Below are positions 5,893-6,377 of a DNA stretch of 6,377 nucleotides, piece after piece. Numbering within the stretch: position 1 is the first letter of the stretch; every line of letters begins with the position of its first letter. The translations under genes and the position numbers were made by a program. Origin of the DNA: an uncultured Schwartzia sp. (GTDB taxonomy: Bacteria > Bacillota > Negativicutes > Selenomonadales > Selenomonadaceae); assembly GCA_905372875.1 (NCBI GenBank), contig CAJPQU010000115.1, forward strand, positions 1 through 6,377, written 5' to 3'. The notes below the pieces were generated by a model. The model did not search any database. It saw nothing but the letters and a program-made list of their open reading frames with translations, and was not told the DNA's origin.

Positions 5893-6377
5893 TCAGCCTG
5901 ACGTTAAGACCAGCCGATAATATTTTTTCTTGCCCTTTTTGATCAGCGCCGCACCATCCAGGAAATCCCCTGAAGTTAAAAGATAGTCTGGGTCGCTGAT
6001 TTTCTTGTTGTTAAGGGAAAGGCCGTTTTGCTGAACAAGGCGGCGGCCTTCTCCTTTAGATGCGAAAATTCCCTTCTCCACCAGGATGTCTAATAATTTT
6101 TGCCCGTCCGACGGATGAACTTCCACCGTCGGCATATTTTCGGTACTGCCTTTCCCATCGAAGAGAGCTTCCGCAGCCGCCCGGGCCTTATCTGCTTCTC
6201 CGCCGCCATGGACTAACTTCGTCACCTCATAGGCCAAAACCTTCTTAGCCTCGTTGATGGCTGCATCCTTGAGTGCCCCCAAGCGCCGCACTTCTTCCAT
6301 GGGTAAAAAGGTGAGGAGCGACAGGCATTTCTCCACGTCGCTGTCGTCCACGTTCCGCCAGTACTGATAAAAATCGT
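5893..6377 (-). CDS. tyrS: Tyrosine--tRNA ligase, C-terminal part (5' end outside window)
   Basis: This enzyme charges tRNA-Tyr with tyrosine in the cytoplasm. Only the last 161 residues are present. They begin with DFYQYWRNVDDSDVEKCLSL, the helix that follows the Rossmann catalytic domain in bacterial TyrRS, and continue with the anticodon-binding helical part (LTFLPMEEVRRLG, then INEAKKVLAYEVTKLVHG). A C-terminal S4-type RNA-binding domain comes next (FASKGEGRRLVQQNGLSLNN, then KISDPDYLL) and the protein ends in KKKYYRLVLTSG. The HIGH and KMSKS signatures lie beyond the right edge. The frame stays open to the window end, so the gene is cut by the edge rather than broken. It ends 23 nt before the shared terminator. 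Confidence 0.96.
   Translation of the reverse strand, partial: DFYQYWRNVDDSDVEKCLSLLTFLPMEEVRRLGALKDAAINEAKKVLAYEVTKLVHGGGEADKARAAAEALFDGKGSTENMPTVEVHPSDGQKLLDILVEKGIFASKGEGRRLVQQNGLSLNNKKISDPDYLLTSGDFLDGAALIKKGKKKYYRLVLTSG

Noticed and set aside
1..6377. CRISPR array, transposon, tRNA or defence island
   Set aside because: I found no spaced direct-repeat array, transposase, tRNA-like cloverleaf or defence gene; the content is housekeeping genes.

Overview
The window looks like a piece of a Firmicutes chromosome, most likely a diderm lineage such as the Negativicutes. The reasons are a Bacillus-type YerC regulator ahead of hisZ, sigma-A-type promoters, intrinsic terminators with U-tracts, and an HlyD/EmrA-type membrane fusion protein, which is most at home in a two-membrane cell. 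The assignment to Negativicutes is an inference; the assignment to Firmicutes is firmer. The genes are housekeeping genes, with no sign of a mobile element, CRISPR array or prophage.

Layout. The minus strand carries most genes. From left to right: hisZ (3' end cut off by the window edge); yerC, a TrpR-superfamily regulator that overlaps hisZ and probably heads a histidine operon running off the left edge; a 235-330 bp leader and promoter region that contains an exact match to the ParB/Spo0J-binding parS consensus (1029-1044); an intrinsic terminator; an HlyD-family adaptor gene; and alaS. A divergent promoter region at about 4882-5054 separates alaS from a plus-strand gene for a GalT-like (DUF4931-type) HIT-superfamily protein. 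A bidirectional terminator then separates that gene from the convergent 3' part of tyrS, which runs off the right edge.

How the genes work together. yerC and hisZ form a regulator plus a histidine-biosynthesis subunit. alaS and hlyD share a direction, with only a weak terminator candidate between them, so hlyD may be partly transcribed from the strong alaS promoter. The GalT-like protein sits between two aminoacyl-tRNA synthetase genes. Its HPHxQ active-site motif fits a nucleotidyl transferase or phosphorylase, but its substrate cannot be read from the sequence.

The most notable item is the parS site in the yerC leader, flanked nearly symmetrically by two copies of a 13-bp AT-rich repeat. 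It suggests an origin-proximal chromosome-segregation centre embedded in a histidine-operon control region.
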